Below, piece after piece: positions 1 through 12,204 of a stretch of DNA of 64,000 bases. Numbering within the stretch: the stretch's first letter is position 1; every line of letters begins with the position of its first letter. Source of the stretch: Liolophura sinensis (Eukaryota; Mollusca; Polyplacophora; Chitonida; Chitonidae); the NCBI RefSeq assembly GCF_032854445.1, contig NC_088295.1:1988501-2052500 (forward strand), given 5' to 3'. The notes under the pieces are model-generated. The model was not told the DNA's origin, searched no databases, and worked only from the letters and a program-made list of their open reading frames with translations. Made by a program: the position numbers and the translations under genes.

Positions 1-88
1 CACAAATGGAGAGACAGTGACTACTTGGAGGCTAACTTGTCCTGGTCCCACACATCAAAGTACACAACGTGACAAGATGATTACATAC

Positions 89-231
89 CCAGCATGTATG
101 AAGATATAGAAGAGGAATCTCCACACTTCAATACGACGATCTGGACGATAAATGAACAAGCTTTCCACGGGCACCGGCCCATTAGCTGTCAGGTCTCCAT
201 TTTCCAGGCAGTAGTACACAAAGCAACCAAT
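89..231 (-). CDS. RHBDL3: EF-hand rhomboid protease, L1-loop exon (internal, gene runs off left edge)
   Basis: Read on the minus strand, this 143-base exon encodes 47 residues plus two bases of the next codon. It contains FIYRPDRRIEVWRFL followed by FYIFIHAG, the L1-loop WR motif and the start of transmembrane segment 2 of rhomboid-family intramembrane serine proteases. The first residues, IGCFVYYCL, finish transmembrane segment 1 begun in the exon at 4537-4773. The acceptor is a textbook pyrimidine tract ending CTGGTTTCAG and the donor is GG|GTATGT. Entry phase 0 matches the phase-0 donor of the previous exon. The catalytic Ser (GxSG) and His exons must lie to the left of base 1, so activity cannot be judged. 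An apparent plus-strand reading frame at 94-333 is only the shadow of this exon. Family identity is firm; assignment to the RHBDL3/rhomboid-4 branch rests on the EF-hand exon. Confidence 0.9.
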
Positions 232-1284
232 CTGAAACCAGAAGACATCAGCGTTAATGGTGATGATGGTAATGACAGCTTTTGCTCACCAACCATTAGA
301 TACTTTGTTGCTGATAAGGATTGGTCTGTATAGCTCTGTTCGGACTTGTTACCAGTACATTACATTTCATGTGTTGTCTCTGTTGTACTGGAATGCATTT
401 CCATGCATCAACAATAATATATGAAGACATAAACTGTTACTATAAAGAGTCTGTCTTCTCCGGTCTTCTACAATTGTTTCCAGCCCAAGTACACTAAGAC
501 TATGAACCAGGGCTCATTAACGAGTTTAGGCACACCTGAACACCAAAGCCATCTACCTGCACCGGAGCAGTCAGAAATATTGACACTTCAACAAAACAGC
601 TGGTTGGTGGACAGTTTTGTCTATACACCAGTGTATATAAACACTAATCAGTTCTACTCCATGAATATAATATTTATACAGTGTAACTGTTCTGATAATC
701 AGTAGAAAATTTGATAACAATTTGTTTTCTCTGACCAAATCATTCAATTATCAGCTAAGGATACATTGTTATGCATTTAGACAGCTTCCTTCAGCTTTGT
801 ACAAGACTGAAGACTTCCCCATGCTTCCCCATGCTGCAGACTTCACCTGGGAACAGCCTGTCTTAGCTTTGGATTCTACACAGCATTTTTTGGCTAACCT
901 GTGTCTATAGGACATTTGGAAGACAAACTGAAATTATGCCTTTTATGTTATGGGAAAAGTAAACAGAAAAGTGCAAGTGTTTCAGTGGCTGAGAAAGTCG
1001 CGGCCTGGGGCCAACAGAGTCTGTGGCTTCCCAGCGCTGAGGTGAGCGCAGGAGGGAAAGTCAACAGAGCTTTAAGCCAGGCTGTGTTAGCACATCTATG
1101 TTGTTTAACACAGCTTTGTTGTGTTGACAAGCCATCACCTCTGACATGGACCTTAGGCACAACCAACATTATCTCTGCACATCTAACATTCTGTACCAGT
1201 CCCAAGTCAATGACCACTGGTCAAGGATGACCATTTTGATTACTGACATGGCAGTATGTCACCAAAACAGCGGTGTGCATGGTG
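232..1284. other. Rhomboid intron, unique part
   Basis: Intron 232-4536 on the minus strand. This part is AT-rich single-copy sequence. Short open frames on both strands have no recognisable domain and no codon-like pattern. No further exon was found. Confidence 0.6.
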
Positions 1285-4060
1285 TCATTGACTGCCTTTT
1301 AACACGACACAAACCTAGTGCATTTCCAGTACAGTCATTGACTGCCTTGTAACATGACACAAACCTAGTGCATTTCCAGTACAGTCATTGACTGCCTTGT
1401 AACATGACACAAACCTAGTGCATTTCCAGTACAGTCATTGACTGCCTTGTAACACGACACAAACCTAGTGCATTTCCAGTACAGTCATTGACTGCCTTGT
1501 AACGCGACACAAACCTAGTGCATTTCCAGTAGTCATTGACTGCCTTGTAACGCGACACAAACCTAGTGCATTTCCAGTACAGTCATTGACTGCCTTGTAA
1601 CACGACACAAACCTAGCGCATTTCCAGTACAGTCATTGACTGCCTTGTAACACGACACAAACCTAGCGCATTTCCAGTACAGTCATTGACTGCCTTGTAA
1701 CACGACACAAACCTAGTGCATTTCCAGTACAGTCATTGACTGCCTTGTAACACGACACAAACCTAGTGCATTTCCAGTACAGTCATTGACTGCCTTGTAA
1801 CACGACACAAACCTTGCACATTTCCAGTACAGTCATTGACTGCCTTGTAACACGACACAAACCTTCCGCATTTCCAGTACAGTCATTGACTGCCTTGTAA
1901 CACGACACAAACCTAGCGTATTTCCAGTATAGTCATTGACTGCCTTGTAACGCGACACAAACCTAGCGTATTTCCAGTACAATCATTGACTGCCTTATTA
2001 CATGGCACAAACCTAGCAGATTTCCAGTATACTCATTGACTGCCTTATTGTGTGGCACAAACCTAGTGCATTTCCAGTATTGTCACTGACTGCCTTATTG
2101 CATAGCACAAACCTAGCACATTTCCAGTTTAGTCACTCACTGCCTTATTGCATGGCACAAACCTAGCGCATGTCCAGTTTAGTCACTGACTGCCTTATTG
2201 CATGGAACAAACCTAGTGCATTTCCAGTTTATTCACTGACTGCCTTATTGCGTGGCACAAACCTAGCGCATTTCCAGTATAGTCACTGACTGCCTCATTG
2301 TGTGGCACAAACCTAGCGCATTTCCAGTTTAGTCACTGACTGCCTCAATGCATGGCACAAACCCAGCACATTTCCAGTTTAGTCACTGACTGCCTTATTG
2401 CATGGCACAAACCTAGCGCATTTCCAGGTTAGTCACTGACTGCCTCATTGTGTGGCACAAACCTAGCGCATTTGTCTGCCTTACTGTCTGGCACAAACCC
2501 AGCAGATTTCCAGTATAGTCACTCACTGCCTTATTGCGTGGCACAAACCCTGCACATTTTCAGTATAGTCACTGACTGCCTTAATGCGTGGCACAAACCT
2601 AGCGCATTTCCAGTTTAGTGACTGACTGCCTTATTGCGTGGCACAAATCTCGCGCATTTCCAGGTTAGTCACTGACTGCCTTATTGCGTGGCACAAACCT
2701 AGCGCATTTCCAGTATAGTCACTGACTGCCTCATTGTGTGGCACAAACCTAGCACATTTGACTGCCTTATTGTGTGGCACAAACCCAGCAGACTTCCAGT
2801 ATAGTCATTCACTGCCTTATTGCTTGGCACAAACCCTGCACATTTCCAGTATAGTCACTGACTGCCTTAGAGCGTGGCACAAACCTAGCGCGTTTCCAGT
2901 TTAGTCACTGACTGCCTTATTGCATGGAACAAACCTAGTGCATTTCCAGTTTATTCACTGACTGCCTTATTGCGTGGCACAAACCTAGCGCATTTCCAGG
3001 TTAGTCACTGACTGCCTCATTGTGTGGCACAAACCTAGCGCATTTCCAGGTTAGTCACTGACTGCCTCATTGTGTGGCACAAACCTAGCGCATTTGACTG
3101 CCTTACTGTCTGGCACAAACCCAGCAGATTTCCAATATAGTCATTCACTGCCTTATTGCGTGGCACAAACCCTGCACATTTTCAGTATAGTCACTGACTG
3201 CCTTAATGCGTGGCACAAACCTAGCGCATTTCCAGTTTAGTCACTGACTGCCTTATTGCGTGGCACAAATCTCGCGCATTTCCAGGTTAGTCACTGACTG
3301 CCTTATTGCGTGGCACAAACCTAGCGCATTTCCAGTATAGTCATTGACTGCCTCATTGTGTGGCACAAACCTAGCACATTTGACTGCCTTATTGTGTGGC
3401 ACAAACCCAGCAGACTTCCAGTATAGTCATTCACTGCCTTAATGCTTGGCACAAACCCTGCACATTTCCAGTATAGTCACTGACTGCCTTAAAGCGTGGC
3501 ACAAACTTAGCGCATTTCCAGTTTAGTCACTGACTGCCTTATTGCGTGGCACAAACCCTGCACATTTCCAGTATAGTCACTGACTGCCTTAATGCATGGC
3601 ACAAACCTAGTGCATTTCCAGTATTGTCACTGACTGCCTTATTTTGTGGCATAAACCTAGTGCATTTCCAGTTTAGTCACTGACTGCCTTATTGCGTGGC
3701 ACAAACCTAGCGCATTTCCGGTATAGTCACTGACTGCCTCATTGTGTGGCACAAACCTAGCGCATTTCCAGTTTATTCACTGACTGCCTTATTGCGTGGC
3801 ACGAACCTAGTGCATTTCCAGTTTATTCACTGACTGCCTTATTGCATGGCACAAACCTAGCACAATTGACTGCCTTATTGCGTGGCACAAACCTAACGCA
3901 TTTCCAGTTTAGTCACTGACTGCCTTATTGCGAGTCACAAACCCTGCACATTTCCAGTATAGTCACTGACTGTCTTATTGCGAGTCACAGACCTAGCACA
4001 CTTCCAGTTTAGTCACTGATTACATTTTTGCAAGGCACAAACCTGACACACTTTCAGTAT
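1285..4060. repeat. 50-bp minisatellite, about 55 copies, with higher-order structure
   Basis: The unit begins TCATTGACTGCCTTGTAACA and ends near CATTTCCAGTACAG. Units from 1285 to about 1960 are nearly uniform (TTGTAACACGACAC type). Units from about 1990 onward are a second subfamily (TTATTGCGTGGCAC type). In the second part a block with a shortened unit at about 2470 recurs about 620 bp later (about 3095), and a second marker at about 2755 recurs at about 3377, so units are organised in a higher-order repeat. It fills most of the 4.3 kb rhomboid intron. Confidence 0.95.
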
Positions 4061-4536
4061 AAAAAATCACTGAAGAGATGACGAAGTGTGAGGATTAACG
4101 GAGTGATTCAGTGACCTAATCACAGTGTGTCGTGGCCTAATCACCGTGTGTCGCGATCTGTGTCGTGACCTAATCACAGTGTGTCGTCATCCAATCCTGT
4201 ACCAGGTTATGAAGTTTGTATAAGACAACTAATCTTCACGCTAAAGGCCCTGAGACTATTAGTAGATCAGTGATCCAGAAAGTCTAACTGGAAACAGTAT
4301 AAATCAGTGAAAGCTTTGATATACATGACTCTTAACATTCAAATATTCTGTCCTTCTGCATATTAGTACAATTTTAAACGCATTAATTTACATCAATTCA
4401 TGAAATTCACTAAAAACCTACAGTGTAAACTGAAATGAATGATAAGGTTTTCTCTGGGGAGAGGTACAGAGAGTTTAGTTCTCTCTTAGCCTACACTTAG
4501 TTAACTGAAGATGTAGTAATGACAACAGTGACTTAC
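4061..4536. other. Rhomboid intron, unique part next to the donor
   Basis: Unique sequence between the 50-bp array and the exon donor at 4531-4536 (GTAAGT on the minus strand). It contains three short imperfect repeats of a TCACAGTGTGTCGTG type near 4110-4190 and otherwise nothing recognisable. Confidence 0.5.
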
Positions 4537-4773
4537 CTCTAAGACAGAGATGAGTGGGATGAAGAGAGGTGGGGGCCAGCAGGTATAGCGATCAGCGTAA
4601 TACTGCCTCTCTGCATCATCGGTCAGGTACTGCTTAGCCACCCACCTCACCATCCTCTGGAAGACTGTCTGTCGCCTGCCAGTGGTCGTGGTGCGGACAT
4701 AGTCATCTCGCCACCCCTCAGTCTCACGCTGCTCCACTGCCTGCTTGAAGCTCTGGTTCCGCTTGCCACTCAT
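4537..4773 (-). CDS. RHBDL3: EF-hand rhomboid protease, linker and first membrane segment exon
   Basis: This 237-base exon (79 codons, phase 0 at both ends) starts MSGKRNQSFKQAV, carries QYYADRYTCWPPPLF, and ends PLISVLE before GTAAGT. In animal RHBDL proteins the segment between the EF-hand region and the membrane core has the same layout: an 'S-x-K-R-x-x-S-F' stretch, a basic amphipathic linker, then Y-x-x-Y-x-C-x-PPP at the start of transmembrane segment 1. The acceptor on the minus strand reads TTTTCCCTCCCCAG immediately before ATG. Although the exon opens with ATG, I read that Met as internal because the preceding EF-hand exon joins here in phase 0 and the family continues across the junction. 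The intron upstream of it is about 11 kb; a 30-bp minisatellite begins about 11 bases from the acceptor. Confidence 0.93.
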
Positions 4774-4784
4774 CTGGGGAGGGA

Positions 4785-5440
4785 AAACAGTTAATCCTTC
4801 ATGCTGTGTGCATCAAACAGTTAACCCTCCAGGCTGTGTGCATCAAACAGTTAACCCTCCATGCTGTGTGCATCAAACAGTTAACCCTCCATGCTGTGTA
4901 CATCAAACAGTTAACCCTTCAGACTGTGTGCATCAAACAGTTAACCCTCCGGACTGTGTGCATTAAACTTTCAACCCTCCAGTCTGTGTGCATCAAATAT
5001 TTAACCCTCCAAACTGTGTGCATCAAATATTTAACCCTTTATGCTGTGTGCGTTAAACAGTCAACCCTCCATGCTGTGTACATCACACAGTTAACCCTCC
5101 AGACTGTGTGCATCAAACAGTTAACCCTCCAGGTTATGTGCATCAAACAGTTGACCCTCCAGTCTGTGTGCATCAAACAGTTAACCCTCCAGGTTATGTG
5201 CATCAAACAGTTGACCCTCCAGACTGTGTGCATCAAACAGTTAACCCTTCAGGCTGTGTGCATCAAACAGTTAACCCTTCAAGCTGTGTGCATCAAACAG
5301 TTAACCCTCCAGGTTATGTGCATCAAACAGTTGACCCTCCAGACTGTGTGCATCAAACAGTTAACCCTTCAGGCTGTGTGCATCAAACAGTTAACTCACC
5401 AGAATGTGTGCATTAATCAGTTTACACTTCAGGCTGCACA
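4785..5440. repeat. 30-bp minisatellite abutting a splice acceptor, about 22 copies
   Basis: The unit is of the form CATCAAACAGTTAACCCTCC plus about ten bases (AGGCTGTGTG). It starts about 11 bases from the acceptor of the rhomboid exon at 4537-4773. Because 30 is a multiple of three, frames stay open on both strands (for example 4806-5459 plus); these are not genes. Confidence 0.95.
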
Positions 5441-5454
5441 GAGAGTGGGCAACT

Positions 5455-5995
5455 CCTGACAAGTGACAGAGGGTTAACCTCTCTCCACAGAGGGTGGACG
5501 ACTCTCACGAGACAGAGGGTGAACGGCTCCTCACAGAGGACAGAGGGCTAACCTCTCTCCGCAGGGGATGGACGAATCCTCACAGCAGGAAGAGGGTTAA
5601 CCTCTCTCCACAAAGGGTGGATGGCTCCTGATGTAGAGGACAGAGGGTGGACAAATCCTCACAAGGAACAGAGAGGTTAACCTCTCTCTACAGAGGCTGG
5701 ATGATTCCTGATATAGAGGACAGAGGGTTAACCTCTTTCCAGACAGAGGTGGATGACTCTTGATACAGAGGACCTCTCTCCAGAGAGGTGGATGACTCCT
5801 GATGTGGAGGACAGAGGGTGGACGACTCCTCACAGAGGATGGAGGGTTAACCTCTCTCCGCAGGGGATGGACGAATCCTCACAGCAGAAAGAGGGTTAAC
5901 CTCTCTCCAGAGAGGTGGATGACTCCTGATGTGGAGGACAGAGGGTGGACGACTCCTCACAGAGGATGGAGGGTTAACCTCTCTGCACAGAAGGC
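5455..5995. repeat. Imperfect 50-60-bp repeats with a GAGGGTTAACCTCTC palindrome
   Basis: About ten irregular units mix GGTGGATGACTCCTGATGTG or GGTGGACGACTCCTCACAGA with the near-perfect inverted repeat GAGGGTTAACCTCTC. It directly follows the 30-bp array, which also contains GTTAAC. Single strands could fold into small hairpins at each unit. Confidence 0.85.
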
Positions 5996-7214
5996 CCCCC
6001 TCCCTCCCCACTGATAGAATTTTACTGGGCAAACAGATTGTTTAGACATGTATTACCTCTGACAACAGTGCAAAGTTGGTTTGGGATTAACGAAAATTCA
6101 TTACATCAATATTTTAGTTTGCATGAGCAAACTTTAGGCCAGATCCATACAGCTTGGGCACACGGGAAATATTAAATTTGGAACGTTTTTAAATCGACCA
6201 TATAGCCAACATATAGATATAAAAAGTTCTGTCTGAGATTTGACATCCTTGTTTACATTTAAATCGATAAAGTTGAGGAGTTTTGTACATCTGAGATAAT
6301 CTATGGGGCCTTGAGGAGAGATGCAGACGCCAATCTGAAGCAGGTAGAAAAAGATCGGAGCCAAAAAGTTGGTGCCAAAAACACACAGCAGCTAAACCAG
6401 AGATATTGTCATGGGAAACTGTTCACACGCAGAAACTGTTCTCATGCTTCACCTGTGCATATACAGAATAAAAACAGGATAGTTAAATTCCAGAAATGTG
6501 TAAATGCTTCAAATGTTAGACATGTTACATACGACACTTGACAAAAAAAAAGCTAAAAAATGAACAAAATTTTAAATACACCCTACCCCTCAAATGATGA
6601 TAGTAATGCCAGGAATACCAGTGGTGCTTAGGGGCTTACATCAGAGGCAGAAATGTGGGTTGTCTGGCCACATATCACTAGTGTGTGTGTGGAGGGGGAG
6701 GGGGAGGGTATGAGGGGAGGGGAGACGTGTAACAAGCACCCAAACAAACACCCACGCACTAACTCACTAGGGTACTCCTAACTTGCCCAGCCATGCTGCC
6801 TGACATCAGACTCATGGATAATCCAGTGTGCGAATGCTGCAGTTTGCCATGATGATTCACTAGGGTAATGTTATGATGTTACTGAGACAACCCCAAGGCC
6901 GGTCTGCCTGCAAGGCAGTCTAGCTCGTAGTACCGGTACACTGTGTGATCAGACAGAGCTAGTAGTACCGGTACACTGTGTGATCAGACAGAGACTGCCA
7001 TCACAGTCACCTTGTTACTGCGGCAATGGCATACAGCTGTAATACCTGTGATACAGGACACCTGACATTCTGAAGCAAGCAAATGTTTGGAAACAACATG
7101 ATGCATGTCAGGGAGATGGTATGCCATTCTTCACATTCATGATTCCTTGTTACTAACTCCTAACCACTGCCCAAAATAAGCTAAGGAAGATATGTCAGGA
7201 GTTTAACATTGTAG
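5996..7214. other. Intronic unique sequence
   Basis: Inside the 11 kb rhomboid intron. A 36-bp direct duplication containing AGTACCGGTACACTGTGTG lies at about 6929-7000, and a GT/GGGAGGGG tract at 6683-6725. No gene is supported. Confidence 0.5.
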
Positions 7215-7592
7215 TACTTCTACACAATACTGTAACACTGTCTTCTACACAACACTGTAACACTGTCTTCTACACAACACTGTAACACTGTCTTCCACAC
7301 GACACTGTAACACTGTCTTTCACACAACACTGTAACACTGCCTTCTACACAACACTGTAACACCATCTTCTACACAACACCGTCTTCCACACAACACTGT
7401 AACACTGTCCTCTACACAACACTGTAACACTGTCTTCTACACAACACTGGAACACTGTCCTCTACACAACACTGTTCTGACGGATATCCTAACAACATTT
7501 CTGACAGATATCCTAACAACACTGTTCTGACGGATAGGCTAACAAAATTTCTGACAGATATCCTAACAACACTGTTCTGACGGATATCCTAA
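7215..7592. repeat. Two adjoining 25-bp-class arrays
   Basis: About 7215-7475 is a 25-bp repeat (ACTGTAACACTGTCTTCTAC type). It runs into about five units of CTGACGGATATCCTAACAAC up to 7592, so one array has grown on the edge of the other. Confidence 0.85.
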
Positions 7593-8589
7593 CACTTCCT
7601 ACAATGTAATATACATGGCCCTGTTGTTCAAAACTGTTTTAGACTTCATACCAGATTTAACTTAAAGCCATGTCTTTCATTCTGCACTTTGCCCAAAAAC
7701 AATTGCGTTACAATATATTAAATATGAACTAAGTCTGCTGCTGTTTTACTTTGACTTTGAAAAACTGCATGGCTGCATGAGTTTCTCTAAAATTTTAAAT
7801 ATAAAATATTATATATAAAATATGACTTAATACCTGTATGAACTACTCCACTTTGGAACAACTGGGCCGGCACTCATATGCAACTTGCACAGAGCATCAT
7901 GCAAATTAAAATACATACAAAAGTACAAAACAGCACACATACAATACAAATATCACAGACATAAGTAAACAGCATACAAAATATTCAGATTCATATCAAT
8001 TTTGTCAAAATGTTCAACAATGTTGTCTTACCCATTCTGGCAAATTTCTGCTGGATGGTGCAGCTCATTGCTATCAGCTTTGATGATATACAACCCAAGT
8101 TTATGTCTACTGATCCACTTAACAAACAAAATCCACAGGTCTTGTCCTTTTTCAACTTCCACAGAACTTAAACATGTATACAACAATAGCGGGATTATGT
8201 CTGTTCTAACCGTGACAACTTCCACACAGTGTTGCTTTGAGGCAATGTGATGGTTTATATAGCTGCATCAGAGCATTGGGACAAGTGTCTGGGACAGAGA
8301 ACAAAAACTGGCACTCAGCGGAACTCTGCCTGTTTGCCATCCAGGTAAACTGATTAAAAATGCAGCTGTTTTTACCAGGTGACAAACTGAAGAGCTTGAC
8401 ACAGGTATTAATAATCTATTAGCCTTAAGCTCATCACAGAAGGTACCAGGGACTGATGTTCATGCAGACATTGCACTCCCTCCTGGGAGATTAATAATTA
8501 ACAGAAATCAGGGGAGGGACATAATGACTGCAGGGATGGCTCCTACCCTGGGGCTGGCCCCAACCCTGGGTCTGGTGACACTTCCCTCA
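7593..8589. other. Intronic unique AT-rich sequence
   Basis: AT-rich single-copy sequence within the 11 kb rhomboid intron. Short open frames at 8002-8250 and 8028-8225 overlap on opposite strands and match nothing I recognise. Confidence 0.5.
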
Positions 8590-9541
8590 ATGTAAATACA
8601 ACAGTGCTAACCAGGAGTCTGCTAAGATGTAAATACAGTACTGCTAACCGAGAGTTTGCTAAGATGTAAATAAAGTACTGCTGACCAGGAGTCTGCTAAG
8701 ATGTAAATACAGTACTGCTAACCGGGAATCTGCTAAGATGTAAATACAGTACTGCTGACCAGGAGTCTGCTAAGATGTAAATACAGTACTGCTAACCGAG
8801 AATCTGCTAAGATATAAATAAAGTACTGCTGACCAGCAGTCTGCTAAGATGTAAATACAGTACTGCTAACCGGGAATCTGCTAGGATGTAAATACAGTAC
8901 TGCTGACCACGAGTCTGCTAAGATGTAAATACAGTACTGCTGACCAGCAGTCTGCTAAGATGTAAATACAGTACTGCTAAACGAGAATCTGCTAAGATGT
9001 AAATACGCTACTGCTGACCAGGAGTCTGCTAAGATGTAAATAAAGTACTGCTGACCAGCAGTCTGCTAAGATGTAAATACACTACTGCTAACCGGGAATC
9101 TGCTAGGATGTAAATACAGTACTGCTGACCACGAGTCTGCTAAGATGTAAATACAGTACTGCTGACCAGCAGTCTGCTAAGATGTAAATACAGTACTGCT
9201 GACCAGCAGTCTGCTAAGATGTAAATACACTACTGCTGACCAGGAGTCTGCTAAGATGTAAATACAGTACTGCTAAACGGGAATCTGCTAAGATGTAAAT
9301 ACAGTACTGCTGAGCAGCAGTCTGCTAAGATGTAAATACAGTACTGCTGACCAGGAGTCTGCTAAGATGTAAATACACTACTGCTGACCAGGGGTCTGCT
9401 AAGATGTAAATACACTACTGCTGACCAGGAGTCTGCTAAGATGTAAATACACTACTGCTGACCAGGAGTCTGCTAAGATGTAAATACAGTACTGCTGACC
9501 AGGAGTCTGCTAAGATGTAAATACACTACTGCTGACCAGGA
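8590..9541. repeat. 37-bp minisatellite, about 26 copies
   Basis: Each unit contains GTCTGCTAAGATGTAAATAC followed by an AGTACTGCTGACCAGGA type segment. Two main variants (GACCAGGAGTC and AACCGGGAATC) alternate irregularly. Confidence 0.95.
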
Positions 9542-9867
9542 CATAAAATAAGATCAGTCTTTCTAGGCACTAATTTGTATAAGCTGGAAGATGTTACAGC
9601 TTTACATCAGTTAATTCAGTATTCAATTTCTTACTAGTATGTAATTTTATTATATGACAAACACTATCACAGCTGATTTTACTCTATGTATCCATAAACA
9701 CCAGAGCCAAGCCATTTGATTTTGTCAGCCCATGTCGACTGTTTTATTTATTCTGATGCATCTTAACAAATGGAACAAATTATCAACAGAATTGCAATGT
9801 ATTGTGTGACTGTCTTTGTTTAACGTAAATTAAAATTTGTCTTCTTTGTCATCTTTTATGAAAATTA
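9542..9867. other. Intronic unique sequence between two arrays
   Basis: AT-rich spacer; nothing recognised. Confidence 0.5.
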
Positions 9868-10180
9868 TCAATGTCCTCTACTGACAACACACTTTTAACA
9901 GCCTGTCACAATAAATTATCAATGTTCTCTACTGACAACACACTTTTAACAGCCTGTCACAATAAATTATCAATGTTCTCTACTGACAACACACTTTTAA
10001 CAGCCTGTCACAATAAATTATCAATGTTCTCTACTGACATCACATTTTTAACAGCCTGTCACAATAAATTATCAATGTTCTCTGTTTTTATTATAAACAC
10101 ACTTTTAACAGTTTGTTACTATAAATTTTCAATGTTCTCCATCGTTGTCACACTTTTAACAGCCAGTCACCATAAAATGT
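9868..10180. repeat. 51-bp minisatellite, about 6 copies
   Basis: Units run ATCAATGTTCTCTACTGACA through CAGCCTGTCACAATAAATT. The first four are almost identical, the last two diverged. The length 51 is divisible by three, which explains a 120-codon open frame at 9871-10233 that I do not accept as a gene. Confidence 0.92.
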
Positions 10181-10358
10181 TCATCTCCACTTTAACACAC
10201 TTTATTAAATCTGCTATATGCAGTAAATTGTAACACAGTGGAATATCACTCTTACGCTTAAAGTTCAGAAATATACTGTAAACTGTCATTCTTTATTTTG
10301 AAACACTTTAAATTTAAGTGTTCTTATAATTCCGTGTACCTTTTGAAGTGTGTCACAC

Positions 10359-11379
10359 CATAGTTAACATGGTAGTTTACAGTGACTAGTTCTGTAATCA
10401 CAGTTAACATGGTAGTTTACAGTGACTAGTTCTGTAAAGCACAGTTAACATGGTAGTTCACAGTGACTAGTTCTGTAAAGCACAGTTAACATGGTAGTTC
10501 ACAGTGACTAGTTCTGTAAAGCACAGTTAACATGGTAGGTTACAGTGACTAGTTCTGTAAAGCACAGTTAACATGGTAGTTCACAGTGACTAGTTCTGTA
10601 AAGCACAGTTAACATGGTAGGTTACAGTGACTAGTTCTGTAAAGCACAGTTAACATGGTAGTTCACAGTGACTAGTTCTGTAAAGCACAGTTAACATGGT
10701 AGTTCACAGTAACTAGTTCTGTAAAGCACAGTTAACATGGTAGTTTACAGTGACTACTTCTGTAAAGCACAGTTAACATGGTAGGTTACAGTGACTAGTT
10801 CTGTAATCACAGTTAACATGGTAGTTCACAGTGACTAGTTCTGTAAAGCACAGTTAACATGGTAGATTACAGTGACTAGTTCTGTAAAGCACAGTTAACA
10901 TGGTAGATTACAGTGACTAGTTCCGTAAAGCACAGTTAACATGGTAGTTTACAGTGACTAGTTCTGTAAGCACAGTTAACATGGTAGTTCACAGTGACTA
11001 GTTCTGCAAAGCACAGTTAACATGGTAGTTTACAGTGACTAGTTCTGTAAAGCACAGTTAACATGGTAGTTCACAGTGACTAGTTCTGTAAAGCACAGTT
11101 AACATGGTAGTTCACAGTGACTAGTTCTGTAAAGCACAGTTAACATGGTAGATTACAGTGACTAGTTCTGTAAAGCACAGTTAACATGGTAGGTTACAGT
11201 GACTAGTTCTGTAAAGCACAGTTAACATGGTAGTTTACAGTGACTAGTTCTGTAAGCACAGTTAACATGGTAGTTCACAGTGACTAGTTCTGTAAAGCAC
11301 AGTTAACATGGTAGTTTACAGGGACTAGTTCTGTAAAGCACAGTTAACATGGTAGTTTACAGTGACTAGTTCTGTAAAG
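10359..11379. repeat. 41-bp minisatellite, about 25 copies
   Basis: The unit is CACAGTTAACATGGTAGTTT followed by ACAGTGACTAGTTCTGTAAAG. Variation is confined mainly to the base after GGTAG and to loss of one or two A before GCACAG. Confidence 0.96.
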
Positions 11380-12204
11380 TTCTTCCACGTCAAAGAAGTT
11401 ACATTCATTATCAAGTAAAATGACTGGACTGCCACTGCTTGCCTAAAAAACAAAACAGCAGATTCGGTGCTGAAAACACACAGAAGAGCAGAACAGAAAC
11501 ATAAAAAAAACCTAGTGTCAAAAATATGCATGAGTACTGGTATGAAATGGTACCAGTCATGATTTTATTCCCATTCAAGGACAGGTGTTTTAACTTTTAA
11601 AGATAACACAAATTTGACACAGAAGGATGAATATGCTTACTGTTACAGGGGTTTAATATTTAGTAGTGCTTTTTTACATTAAGAGATGGTTCTTAATACA
11701 TTCTCTGACATTCTGCATCATGAAGGCTACACAAATCAAGGGGAGTTAATCTTGTCATTTTATTACCAGCATATTTAACGTACTGACACACGGGAGATTC
11801 CTGACCTATTTATGGAGCACAAAGAACACGCATGGATCTTCTGACAGCACTGGACCATGGAGGGGACAAAGCCCTGGAGGGCAGAGGGCAGATCGGGGGT
11901 GATGGGGTGTGCTCATTGTCCACCTGGTCAGGTGAACTACAAAGCCTGGCTCAGGTAAGCAGTCCGTGTGCAGTGTGTCATCATGCTGTCCCCTAACCAG
12001 CTGGAACAGTGCTGATACAGTAACGCTCGCAATATGATGACAGTCTTTTAATATAAACCTAGGTAATTATTAATCTTCCATTAATAATTCAAAGCAAAAC
12101 CTGTTTAACATTTCTCAAATCTGCTGAAACATCAAATATTCATTTGTAAATTCTCATAGTCATTTGACAGAGTTAACTGAGCTACAGCCTTATGTCAATA
12201 TTCT
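11380..12204. other. Intronic unique sequence
   Basis: A slightly GC-richer patch at 11790-11960 contains a short plus-strand open frame from ATG at 11833 running to a possible donor GGCTCAG|GTAAGC near 11954. There is no family match and no partner exon, so I do not call it a gene. Confidence 0.4.

Noticed and set aside
94-333. 79-codon plus-strand frame
   Set aside because: Shadow of the rhomboid exon at 89-231 on the minus strand, which has family motifs and both splice sites.
11833-11953. Short plus-strand exon ending at GTAAGC
   Set aside because: No family match, no partner exon, and it lies in an intron of an opposite-strand gene.
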